NCBI RefSeq assembly: GCF_964340395.1
Contig: NC_135553.1
Coordinates: 2,585,001 to 2,649,000 of the forward strand
Reading direction: 5' to 3'
Source: Glandiceps talaboti
Lineage: Eukaryota; Hemichordata; Enteropneusta; Spengelidae
DNA: 64,000 bases
Numbering within the stretch: the stretch's first letter is position 1; the number at the start of each line of letters is the position of its first letter. Below, piece after piece: positions 1-10,598 of the stretch. The notes beneath the pieces were generated by a model, which had not been told where the DNA came from, did not search any database, and saw only the letters and a program-made list of their open reading frames with translations. Position numbers and translations under genes: made by a program.

Positions 1-3
1 GCG

Positions 4-78
4 AAATCTCTCATAATTGCTAAACATCATTTTCATCACATTCAGATGAAAACGATGTTTCGCAATCATGCGAGATTT
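4..78. repeat. Foldback hairpin, 34-bp arms, 7-nt loop
   Basis: Positions 4-37 pair with 45-78 at 30 of 34 positions, leaving loop ACATTCA. The size (about 75 nt) fits either the centre of a foldback/MITE element cut by the window edge or a pre-miRNA-like hairpin. Nothing else around it favours a microRNA. Confidence 0.6.
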
Positions 79-2710
79 TACAGTCTCGCAAGATTTCATG
101 TGTATGGAAAACCGATAAGAAAACATCACAAATAAATGAATACATCAGAATGAGGACTGTACGTGCCAGTCTAATACACCATAGGTAGAGGCCATATCGA
201 TAGTGTACGTCAGGCATAAGGTCCGCGGAACATGAACTAGACATTCTTGCAAAACTCCAAATATGACACACACTTGTTTAAATTTGACATCTGACCTTTT
301 AAAAGCAATCAGACACTAAAAAGATTCTGTAATTGAAGATCAGTGTTAACTTAATTAGGAAGGGATTCGCAGGGAACATGGAACTCGATACTTAGACAAC
401 ATATTTATGTTAAATATCGTCTAAGATTTATAAGTAATTATAAGTAATTTAATTTTGAAGAACATCTGATCCTGGAAGTCAGTTCCAAATAATTTAAGAT
501 TCACACAACCGTAAGCTCGCTGGTCTAGACACTCGAGTATAGATTTAATGTACTTTAGTCCTTGAGAGATGCACAAAATGCGAGGTTTAAGACTATCGTG
601 CGCGCCGTTAAATAGCTGTATTCGTAAAAACAAAATCATGAATATATGTCCAATCCCACTGTTTGCAATCTTACAAGTTATCGTATTTTGTACCATGGAA
701 GTCCAAAGTCAACCAATTTGAATATAAACTATATTTCAATGCATATTTGTGCTAATATTAAAAGTCTTGTAATGTATATAGCCAATTATTTATGTTGTCC
801 AAATATCCGTCCAATTCCAAATAATATGAGTACACGACCTTTTATGTTAAATAAAAACCTTGACATGGTTTGGCGCCAATGAGTGGCATTTTTGATGGTA
901 ACAGCAGATAAAATCGTGCTTGAGATAAAAAATATTTACAGTCCTACTGACGTTCTAGACCAAACAATAGAAATTTAGTCATACATCTCCAAGGTACAAA
1001 TCCTCAAGTTCATCTTATTTACTTAATAGTATCTCACCTCTGGGCCAGGTATGAAATATTCTCTAGCAAATTATAAGTCACAAAATTAGTTATGTATCCG
1101 TGTACAGAGTATAGATAGAACTCTTCGAATCAGGTCCTTTCATTAACTTGTATATAGAGTAGTTTTCATAGCACATGAACAAACCAATTACATTTTAATG
1201 TTTAATTATTATAACCTAGGATAACGACGAAACAACCTAAGTGAAAATTTATTAAGTAGTTTTCATGTGAGATATGTCATTTTGGTTATACACTTCAATA
1301 ATATTAGGGGCAACCATTATAACACTGTGGATTCAACTATTCAACCATAAATACAACCCAAGTAAGATTCGCCACTAAATCCCTCCGGTTATATGTGTGT
1401 GAATATACTGACTCAAGAACATTAGTTGTAACATTAGTTTAATATTACGATTCGGATAAATTTCAGAAATACGTGTTCAAACTCCCACTCAAGATATTGT
1501 ATCACATTAGTCAAACCTGTTCATGTGTTTCTCTGACCAAGGTTATACCCCCAAAGCCGTTAAATATTTTTAAAACACCAACAAAGTCATAGATTTGCTA
1601 TCATATCTACGTGACATGCCGTGAGTTATAACGATTTGTGACTTCCATTTAATCAAGATTAATCAAACATACATGACATGTCAAATACAGTTCATTCAAT
1701 TAAATCCTTAAATCAAAATATGAAGACATGATATCTTAACCTAAGTGACATTCATAATCATTTAACGGAGTCAATTACAATTATATCCTTAAATTAAATA
1801 TTATGAGAATATAATCTCTCAACCTAAAGCACAGTTTAGAAAGACTATATGTTCCAAATTAAAGTGAAAGAGAAAAACTTAGACGGCAAAGACATATGTA
1901 CTGAAATAAATTCATGCGATGAATGTTTATCAGTCTAAGACCAGTGTTGCAATGGTGGGAGTTCAGTATAGGCTAATCAGTGTGACATATGACACGCTGC
2001 TTTTCACACATTTGAGATGAATGAATTTCAAATAATTACTCATCAATGGTGATAAGGTCATATCTAATCGTATCGCATCACATCTGAGTGTCACGTTGGG
2101 TTGCATATAAACACCATTGTGGATACGTGAGAGGAGATTTAATAGGATATGACACTACTAAACAATATGAAACATGTTTGTTATAGCACACTCATGGGAT
2201 CAGTTCGTATATATGGATTGAAAGACAATGGTACGTTAATAACTTGGTCTGCAATTTATACAGGCCAAGGTGCTAATCTATTTAGACATTGGGATGGGGT
2301 AGAGTTAACCTCCGTTAGGAATAATTCTGTTATAGGCAATTAAGACATAATTGTCATTGCCCCCTTAATATCTTCCAATAAAGTGATGAGAATGCATGTA
2401 CTAGCATGTCCTAGCATACTAATAAATAACTTTCGACATTTGATCACACAAGAGATGACAACTTGTCGTAAATTTCGAAGCTGATTATTCAATTTGAATT
2501 ATTGACTTTGTAAGCCATAATCAATCTGTTCTTGATTAATGTCAATATGAAAAAGTAATCAGCAGGGTCCAATTCAAGTCTTCACAAGCATCGCATTTCT
2601 TTGATGATTTATGTAGTTTGATGAAGGCAGGATTCATATATCATTCGTGGAGTATGCCATCTATTTGATGACCAAGCAGATAATTGATTATTGAGACGTT
2701 TGTTTTCCCC
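79..2710. other. Gene-free AT-rich DNA
   Basis: No coding frame or RNA gene is visible. A diverged tandem pair lies at about 1690-1830, sharing ATCCTTAAAT and CTCAACCTAA-like stretches about 105 bp apart. The 64-codon frame at 2149-2343 looks like chance. Confidence 0.6.
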
Positions 2711-2966
2711 GTCAGGAAGGCGGGGTGCTCCACGACCTGGCAAGGCTGGTAGTAAAGCAAAGTTTGGGAACGATGAAGAATTTGTCCATGCATACCCTTG
2801 GCTTTATCACTAACCCACAGGCCATGCTTGATAGTAGATCACATTACGGCCAAAAGAAGCAAATCTTATCAACCGTACCCTCGGCCTAATAGATCACCTA
2901 CTGGCTCTGCTTGACACCTACTACGATGATAAACACCTTCACCTCATCACTAACGCAACAAAATAG
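2711..2966 (+). pseudogene. Unidentified coding-like relic, frame broken
   Basis: This patch is richer in GC than its flanks. It starts after a pyrimidine-rich stretch ending in CAG at 2715 that looks like a splice acceptor. From 2716 one frame is open for 57 codons, beginning EGGVLHDLARLVVKQ, and stops at 2887. A second frame is open upstream of 2811 (KAKFGNDEEFVHAYPW), is interrupted by four stops between 2811 and 2837, then is open again to the TAG at 2964 (ITLRPKEANLINRTLG, later LLDTYYDDKHLHL). The two frames overlap, so which was real is unresolved. Either an exon has decayed by indels and stops, or this is an old transposon fragment. I recognise no family. A translated search against metazoan proteins and repeat libraries would settle it. 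Confidence 0.25.
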
Positions 2967-3461
2967 ATAACATAACACAATTATATATTGTCACTCAATC
3001 CTCACCTGGTGATCCTTTGACCTCTGGTGCGTTGAGATTGTCCAGCACGAGTTGTTTATATTGATGCGCAAATCATTTCATTCGTAAAGTAAGCTTGATT
3101 CACAAAATTGATTAGGGAAATAACATGAATTTGCTACTGTTTGAAGTTTAAGGACTCAGAATGTCAGTTAGGCAGTCCCTTTGGTATTCAGGATATCTAA
3201 TAATGTTACACTTTTTGTCATAAAACCTTAGCATTTGGGTGTTTGAGACAGACACAATCCTTGTTTGAGACACACTGAATCCTGGTCATAAGAGCTTAGC
3301 ATCTGACGTTCTATGCTACAATTTACATCAAAAGATGCGTTAGTCGGAGGTGACTTCTTCAAAGCATCCTGCTTTACACACTGTTACAATTTCGTGTGGT
3401 CTCTAAGACATACTAACTTCTGGTCTGTCGAACAGAGTAAATTGTTGACATTAACTCTCAA
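2967..3461. other. Gene-free spacer
   Basis: Only a small diverged duplication is visible, with GTCATAA..CTTAGCAT and TTTGAGACA..CA..ATCC stretches repeated between about 3215 and 3315. No gene is supported. Confidence 0.5.
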
Positions 3462-3917
3462 ATGCTAAGCATTTATGAACATCAGATGATGCCGCTTTCA
3501 ACGTTGAAGAGAGTGCTCGAGCAGTCAGTAGACGTCTACGCGATGTCCAGTGTTTTAGGTGAATATCCCGCTTTCCACTGATGTTCCTCGTGTCTCCTTT
3601 TTCACCCCTCTCTCGCTGTGTCTTTTCGTAGAGTACGTACGTCCAGTGTCTACATCAAATTTTAAAAAGTGGTGTATGATACGCTCAAACTTCAATGATT
3701 GTTCATCCTAATTAGATGGTACTCTGCCGTGATAGTAGTCCTGCTTGCATACGGAGTAAGTCGTCCCTTGAGTGAAACGCGTACACCGTCTGCGAGCGTG
3801 ACTACCGTGAAAGTGACTCTTCAGAATCGCAATATCACAATTTACGACCTGTTTTCTTGGTCGCGGTCCAATGGATATTTCGCATCTCGTCGGCCATCTA
3901 GGTCCGTGGAAGCGTAA
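3462..3917 (+). other. CpG-rich patch with two short open frames, possible decayed exon or promoter
   Basis: This stretch has more CpG than its neighbourhood. It holds a 39-codon ATG frame (3462-3581, starting MLSIYEHQMM) that ends in TGA. A 72-codon frame at 3699-3917 follows, whose N-terminal part is hydrophobic like a signal peptide (WYSAVIVVLLAYGVS) and which has one NIT sequon. The second frame has no ATG: it begins at TTG right after a stop, so it is not translatable as it stands unless spliced. No splice arrangement I tried keeps both open. It could be a first exon damaged by mutation, a promoter region, or chance. Confidence 0.2.
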
Positions 3918-3969
3918 AAAGCGGGGACTTTTTCAGATCACCCTCCGAGAATATGGGTACGATGCCCCA

Positions 3970-4151
<182 letters not shown>

Positions 4152-4237
4152 GTATGGATTAGGTGTCGTTGAAGGTATAGCTCTGGATTTATACGCTACG
4201 GGATTTTGACACGATATGTGATACCGACCCCGACTTG

Positions 4238-4297
4238 TTAGCGAAATTCCATATGTACCTCTTTTCAAGTTAATATTTCAATGAAAAAGACCCCCCC

Positions 4298-4379
<82 letters not shown>

Positions 4380-4477
4380 CTAATATACAGTATTCACTAG
4401 TAAAACAAGTCTTCATCAACAATACGCTCTGCCACTGCGGTATAGAGCACTGTCTTAGCAGATTGATACTCACCGAG

Positions 4478-4549
<72 letters not shown>

Positions 4550-4650
4550 GGGGGGGGGGTTCTTTTTCATTGAAATATTAACTTGAAAAGAGGTACATAT
4601 GAAATTTCGCTAATATACAGTATTCACAAGTAAAACAAGTCTTCATCAAC
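4238..4650. repeat. Inverted-repeat/(TA)n structure with a 43-bp direct duplication
   Basis: The left arm (about 4238-4300) is repeated inverted at about 4547-4613, including the C8/G10 tracts and the ATGTACCTCTTTTC block. Each arm abuts a TA run (4300-4377 and 4479-4546). The sequence just beyond the right arm (4608-4650) also occurs in direct orientation between the TA runs at 4378-4420 with one mismatch. The core 4421-4478 is unique. This fits a foldback element or a replication-template-switch duplication at TA repeats; which one cannot be told here. Confidence 0.8.
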
Positions 4651-5040
4651 TACATATGTCAAAGCAAGTGTTATAGTAAAGAATGCTATCGTTATCAGAA
4701 GGTAACGTGGGTAGAGCGTAACACTAATAGCATTTCGAGAGAATTGATCGTCACTGTCAAAGTCAAATGAAAAGCATACGGTTAGCAATGTAACAAAATA
4801 TAGCTTTTTATGGATATCCATGAAATCTAGGAAAAAATTGTTAATTCCTGAACCTCTACAAGAATAGATTCAATGACAAATATGACTAACATAGAGCTTT
4901 AGAAATTAGACATTTACGTCAGCAGCAATAACACAAATCATGCACACACATGTCTGGTGCTATAGCCATAATGACGTGTATATGCGCCATGATAGTTATC
5001 TGTCTATTGTACCAATTAGTTCAGGAACGTCAGGGATATG
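4651..5040. other. Gene-free spacer
   Basis: AT-rich, with no supported gene or repeat other than chance frames. Confidence 0.5.
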
Positions 5041-5180
5041 CTTGACGTCGAGATACGAACGGTGGTTCGACTTGCAAGCACACACGCACGCACGCACGGA
5101 GGGACAGACCCCAAACATCGTATTCCCTCAGACCCTTTCCACTTGGGGGCTAAATATCTTCATAAATAGGGGAAACTCTT
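5041..5180 (+). repeat. Tail of an interspersed repeat
   Basis: The CACACGCACGCACGCACGG run followed by GGGACAGACCCC and a short unique end resembles the tails seen at about 9210-9260 and 18310-18380. The body of the element is not recognisable here. Confidence 0.4.
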
Positions 5181-6305
5181 CATGAATATGTCACTAGTTT
5201 AAAGTTTATAGACATGAAAGTGGCGCGTATAGGTACATAGAGGTTAAATGGGTTTAGAACCGTTTTGTCTCATTACTAAGAAAAGGTATGGGTTTTATTT
5301 GTCATACAAAATCAACATACACGTCCGTCATGAAATGTGTTCTATATTAATCACTCATAGATGTATTGCTTTTCGCAATATGTTCTTCTTCCCATTTTAT
5401 AGTAAGAAAACAAGATGCCGTCATTCACAATGTATAAATTATGTTATGTATTCATTAGCAGTAATGTTATTGGACAATGATATACGACCTGTAGGTATTG
5501 ACGTTTACAATAATGATGTGTGAAACTGCCGTATGGTGAATTATAGAAGAGAATCAAATATCTAACATACATTTGGCAACATTGATCTTAGAAAGCACGT
5601 ACTGTTTCCATGGTAAAGAAATGAGTTCTATAGGAGAGTTCTGGTCTTTTCTGTATTGAACACAAAGACATCACACTTGCTTGGCGCCTTAGATCTCTAA
5701 CAGGCACTGAATATAAACGTAATCGAAATTGAAACACACGAAGAGAAGCACACAGGTCGTAAACGACTACTGTTTCATATCCCAATCACACTGTGTAATA
5801 AGGATATTTTGTAAAGGTTATAAGAAATGGTGACATTCACTTTGATATTTATATTGTATGTCAGTGGATCTCAAGGAAACGGTTAGCTATCAGTGTCAAA
5901 GTTCCTTTTTTCCCATTCGCAAGTTACTGTCTACTGTTAAATACCATGTATTATTTCCACCATAGCTTTTATTGTGTATTATAGAAATGTAAAATTGCAG
6001 AGACGTTATCCGTTTTATTCATGTTAGACATATAACTATTACCAATTGCACGAAACACATTGTCAGGCATATGCCAAGGTTGTTCAATGAAATTCCCAGT
6101 TAATAATGTAAATAGTATAAATATATCTCATGACTGAACCTGTAAATAAAAGTCGCAACGACATCAAAATAAAATAATGCTTTTCAAATAGTATATCCTC
6201 AACTGTATGTTGTGACTTGGACCTAAATAATGATATGGATAAATTGTAAATTGAAACTGTCACGAGATGAACCATTCCCTTTGAATTGAATGACACATCA
6301 AAACA
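5181..6305. other. Gene-free AT-rich DNA
   Basis: No gene supported. The frames at 5248-5523 and 5588-5785 have no family features. Confidence 0.5.
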
Positions 6306-8459
6306 GTGTTACAGCTATGTTAAGGGACCTGAATTGAGAACCCGTAGAAATGAGACGAACGTATTACAGCCATGTTAAGGGAACTGTATTGAGAACCCTT
6401 AGAAGTGAGACGAACGTGTTACAGCCATGTTACGGGAACTGTATTGAGAACCCTTAGAAGTGAGACGAACGTGTTACAGCCATGTTAAGGGAACTGTATT
6501 GAGAACCCTTAGAAGTGAGACGAACGTGTTACAGCCATGTTAAGGGAACTGTATTGAGAACCCTTAGAAGTGAGACAAACGTGTTACAGCCATGTTAAGG
6601 GAACTGTATTGAGAACCCTTAGAAGTGAGACGAACGTGTTACAGCCATGTTAAGGGAACTGCATTGAGAACCCTTAGAAGTGAGACGAACGTGTTACAGC
6701 TATGTTAAGGGAACTGTATTGAGAACCCTTAGAAGTGAGACGAACGTGTTACAGCCATGTTAAGGGAACTGTATTGAGAACCCTTAGAAGTGAGACGAAC
6801 GTGTTACAGCCATGTTAAGGGAACTGTATTGAGAACCCTTAGAAGTGAGACGAACGTGTTACAGCTATGTTAAGGGAACTGTATTGAGAACCCTTAGAAG
6901 TGAGACGAACGTGTTACAGCCATGTTAAGGGAACTGTATTGAGAACCCTTAGAAGTGAGACCAACGTGTTACAGCCATGTTAAGGGAACTGTATTGAGAA
7001 CCCTTAGAAGTGAGACGAACGTGTTACAGCTATGTTAAGGGAACTGCATTGAGAACCCTTAGAAGTGAGACGAACGTGTTACAGCCATGTTAAGGGAACT
7101 GTATTGAGAACCCTTAGAAGTGAGACGAACGTGTTACAGCCATGTTAAGGGAACTGTATTGAGAACCCTTAGAAGTGAGACGAACGTGTTACAGCTATGT
7201 TAAGGGAACTGTATTGAGAACCCTTAGAAGTGAGACGAACGTGTTACAGCCATGTTAAGGGAACTGTATTGAGAACCCTTAGAAGTGAGACGAACGTGTT
7301 ACAGCCATGTTAAGGGAACTGTATTGAGAACCCTTAGAAGTGAGACGAACGTGTTACAGCTATGTTAAGGGAACTGTATTGAGAACCCTTAGAAGTGAGA
7401 CGAACGTGTTACAGCCATGTTAAGGGAACTGTATTGAGAACCCTTAGAAGTGAGACGAACGTGTTACAGCCATGTTAAGGGAACTGTATTGAGAACCCTT
7501 AGAAATGAGACGAACGTGTTACAGCCATGTTAAGGGAACTGTATTGAGAACCCTTAGAAGTGAGACGAACGTGTTACAGCTATGTTAAGGGAACTGTATT
7601 GAGAACCCTTAGAAGTGAGACGAACGTGTTACAGCCATGTTGAGGGAACTGTATTGAGAACCCTTAGAAGTGAGACGAACGTGTTACAGCCATGTTAAGG
7701 GAACTGTATTGAGAACCCTTAGAAGTGAGACGAACGTGTTACAGCCATGGTAAGGGAACTGTATTGAGAACCCTTAGAAGTGAGACGAACGTGTTACAGC
7801 CATGTTAAGGGAACTGTATTGAGAACCCTTAGAAGTGAGACGAACGTGTTACAGCCATGTTAAGGGAACTGTATTGAGAACCCTTAGAAGTGAGACGAAC
7901 GTGTTACAGCCATGTTAAGGGAACTGTATTGAGAACCCTTAGAAGTGAGACGAACGCATTACAGCCATGTTAAGGGAACTGTATTGAGAACCCTTAGAAG
8001 TGAGACGAACGCATTACAGCCATGTTAAGGGAACTGTATTGAGAACCCTTAGAAGTGAGACGAACGTGTTACAGCCATGTTAAGGGAACTGTATTGAGAA
8101 CCCTTAGAAGTGAGACGAACGTGTTACAGCTATGTTAAGGGAACTGTATTGAGAACCCTTAGAAGTGAGACGAACGTGTTACAGCCATGTTAAGGGAACT
8201 GTATTGAGAACCCTTAGAAGTGAGACGAACGCATTACAGCCATGTTAAGGGAACTGTATTGAGAACCCTTAGAAGTGAGACGAACGCATTACAGCCATGT
8301 TAAGGGAACTGTATTGAGAACCCTTAGAAGTGAGACGAACGTGTTACAGCCATGTTAAGGGAACTGTATTGAGAACCCTTAGAAGTGAGACGAACGTGTT
8401 ACAGCTATGTTAAGGGAACTGTATTGAGAACCCTTAGAAGTGAGACGAACGTGTTACAG
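6306..8459. repeat. Minisatellite, 39 tandem copies of a 55-bp unit plus 9 bp
   Basis: The unit begins GTGTTACAGCCATGTTAAGG and ends GTGAGACGAAC. Starts fall every 55 bp from 6306 to 8451, so 39 complete copies contain no net insertion or deletion. Copies differ at few sites: C/T in ACAGCCATG or ACAGCTATG, GTGTT or GCATT at the start, and rare single changes. The T variant marks copies 1, 8, 11, 14, 17, 20, 24, 34 and 39, giving a 3-copy (165-bp) higher-order period in the middle. A 5-copy (275-bp) block is repeated at the right end. The first copies at the left edge are the most diverged. All frames contain stops, and 55 is not a multiple of 3, so it is non-coding. Confidence 0.98.
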
Positions 8460-8850
8460 ATTAAGACACTCCATTGTAAAGTTAATCTCCCTACAGAACA
8501 TAACTTCAAACGTGCAACCATATCAACTAGGTGTTTCTCTCCACACTGCCTAACACATATATACAAATACCCTTTCTGGCAGCACAGATCAATGGGGCAC
8601 AACGGCCCTTTATACTTCTTCAATTCCCAGGGGAGCATACAATCCATTGCAGCCTCTATAAGCACATTGGATTAAATCATTCACATTGCAACCTCTTTCC
8701 TACCAGGTCTCCAATTATACAGCGTGGTCCAAATTTGTCCAAGGACATTAACCATTCAGAAACAAATGACAGTGATGGGGCTTAAACCTGCAACCTGCAG
8801 ATTCCAAGCCGGCCACGCTAACCATTCGGTCATCATGACTCCACTAAACA
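8460..8850 (-). mobile_element. tRNA-derived SINE-like element, copy 1
   Basis: Read on the minus strand, a tRNA-like head has an A-box-like TGGTTAGCGTGG (8812-8823) and a B-box-like GGTTTAAGCCC (8778-8788), followed by a body with GTATGCTCCCCTGGGAA (about 8624-8640). The same core recurs at 58861-58890 and 39005-39030. Family knowledge: such Pol III SINEs borrow the machinery of a partner LINE; the partner is not in this window. The 3' end runs straight into the 55-bp minisatellite. Confidence 0.65.
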
Positions 8851-8879
8851 TGGTTTAAACGTAATTGGCAACGAATAGA

Positions 8880-9270
8880 TATTATAAAGTGCATGTGATA
8901 TCCAAGAAATTGATTAATTTTGATAACTAACCCAGAAGATCGATCGATGTCAAGGTCAAAATCAATGTTTTGAAAGAAAGCTTGTACCTGATAATACGGT
9001 GGTAGGGACATGAATTGAGTCTTTATGTATTAAAGTTCTTGAGTTATGCAGTAACGTTTGATTGCTAGCTACAAATATAGCCCCATTCGGTCAAATTGGC
9101 ATATGTCGCCAAACAAAAATGACGAGCATATGTCCCATATGAGATATCACCTTTGCACCATGTTTGATTGACATCAGATATTGCTGGTCAGAGGAATAAC
9201 GTATTACGGACGGACGGACGCACGGACAGACGGGTTTGATGGCGCCCATTGTAATAGTCTCTCATTCGGG
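8880..9270 (+). repeat. Interspersed ~300-bp module, single copy with GGAC tail
   Basis: It shares ordered blocks with the three modules at 17400-18400: TCAAGGTCA (about 8950), GTAGGGACA..GAATTGAGT, TTGAGTTATGCAGTAA, CATTCGGTCAAATT, GCATATGTCCCATATG, and a tail GTATTACGGACGGACGGACG. It has no coding capacity, so it is probably a non-autonomous transposon family. Confidence 0.7.
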
Positions 9271-9399
9271 TGACTAAAAACTACTAAATATTTCTCTCTG
9301 TATCACAAATTTTTTCATTCTACACATATAGTGTTACTAGTGTTCAAGTCAGTTATGGTATTGGGCTAAAGGAGGGGTAATAATTGTGAATGCCTTCAA

Positions 9400-9740
9400 C
9401 TCTCAGGAGAAAAGTTACAGTGACCTATGACGTTGATCTTGTTCTTGAAGTTGGAAGATCAAAGTTAAGCCATTTCTTGCGTATCCCAGTCACTTTGTAG
9501 CATTTCTGTATGGCGAATTTCTTTTGAATTGTGTCTAAAGGTAATACAGCACAAGACAGATATACGCATCTATTTATTTATCACGGTTTATTGCAGAACT
9601 AAAAACGTAAATACAAAGAGATTCCATTCAGTATCTACCCCAGATTAGCAGGTGTACGCTTCCTTTCAAGACTTTGACCGTTGACCTTGATTTTGACCTT
9701 TCTGGTAAATTATCAAAACCAAGCCAATTCTTGCATATCG
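9400..9740 (+). repeat. Diverged repeat pair with TTGACC motifs
   Basis: Two related blocks are seen (about 9405-9520 and 9655-9770). Both have TGACC..TTGATCTTG/TTGATTTTG, AAGCCA.TTCTTGC.TATC and GTGTAGCAT-like segments about 250 bp apart. They are a relative of, or companion to, the modules described at 17400-18400. Confidence 0.45.
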
Positions 9741-9904
9741 CAGACCCTGTGTAGCATGTACTTGTCGGCACCAATATGTTTTAAATCATGCTGCAATTCA
9801 GTCTAACAGACGTATTTGAGGTGGTCTAAGATTTGGAATATCGTGTACTTGAATCTGAAACATTTACTGAGTAACAGAAGTTAACATATCAATTGTAACA
9901 TAAT

Positions 9905-10009
9905 ATTTCAAGGATACTCCATGGACAAACATACGTTATTTCAAGGATTACTCCATAGACAATGCAAACATACGTTATTTCAAGGATACTCCATGAACAA
10001 ACATACGTT
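9905..10009. repeat. Three tandem copies of a 33-39-bp unit
   Basis: Units at 9905, 9938 and 9977 share ATTTCAAGGAT.ACTCCAT and ACAAACATACGTT. The middle copy has a 6-bp insertion. Confidence 0.85.
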
Positions 10010-10560
10010 TTGGACTAAATACCCCTCACCAAGTCTAATTGTATCATTAATTTAATTCGTGACCAACACAGTTTTAGTGGAGTCTGCTGCTTTAGATTCT
10101 TAAAACGAAATAAAGTTTACCTAAGAATTTAAAATAGCCAGTATATCAATAACATCAAATCCAAACATCTCCGACGAACCGATATTTATCACATAACACA
10201 ATTTAAATTACCATAACTGATCAAACAAACAGCGAACACGAACACATGGTGACCATATGACAGTTGTTTAAGATAATAAATAATAACAGAAAATATGTTT
10301 ATAATGAGGTCAGGGTTATGGACTCGTGACTGGTGACGTCATCAACAAATCAACCACGGTGAAATCTTATATACAACCTATTTTCGCATCCTGCACTTTG
10401 TTGGTTTTTGTTCTCGAAAGTATCGAATTATAGTCAAAGTATCGTATTTTACATAATGAGAAATGCAAGTTGATTTGCGACAGAAAAAGCAAAAAACTGG
10501 TCTGAAGATAGGACACACACACACACATACACACTCACACGTACGTACATACATACGTAC

Positions 10561-10598
<38 letters not shown>

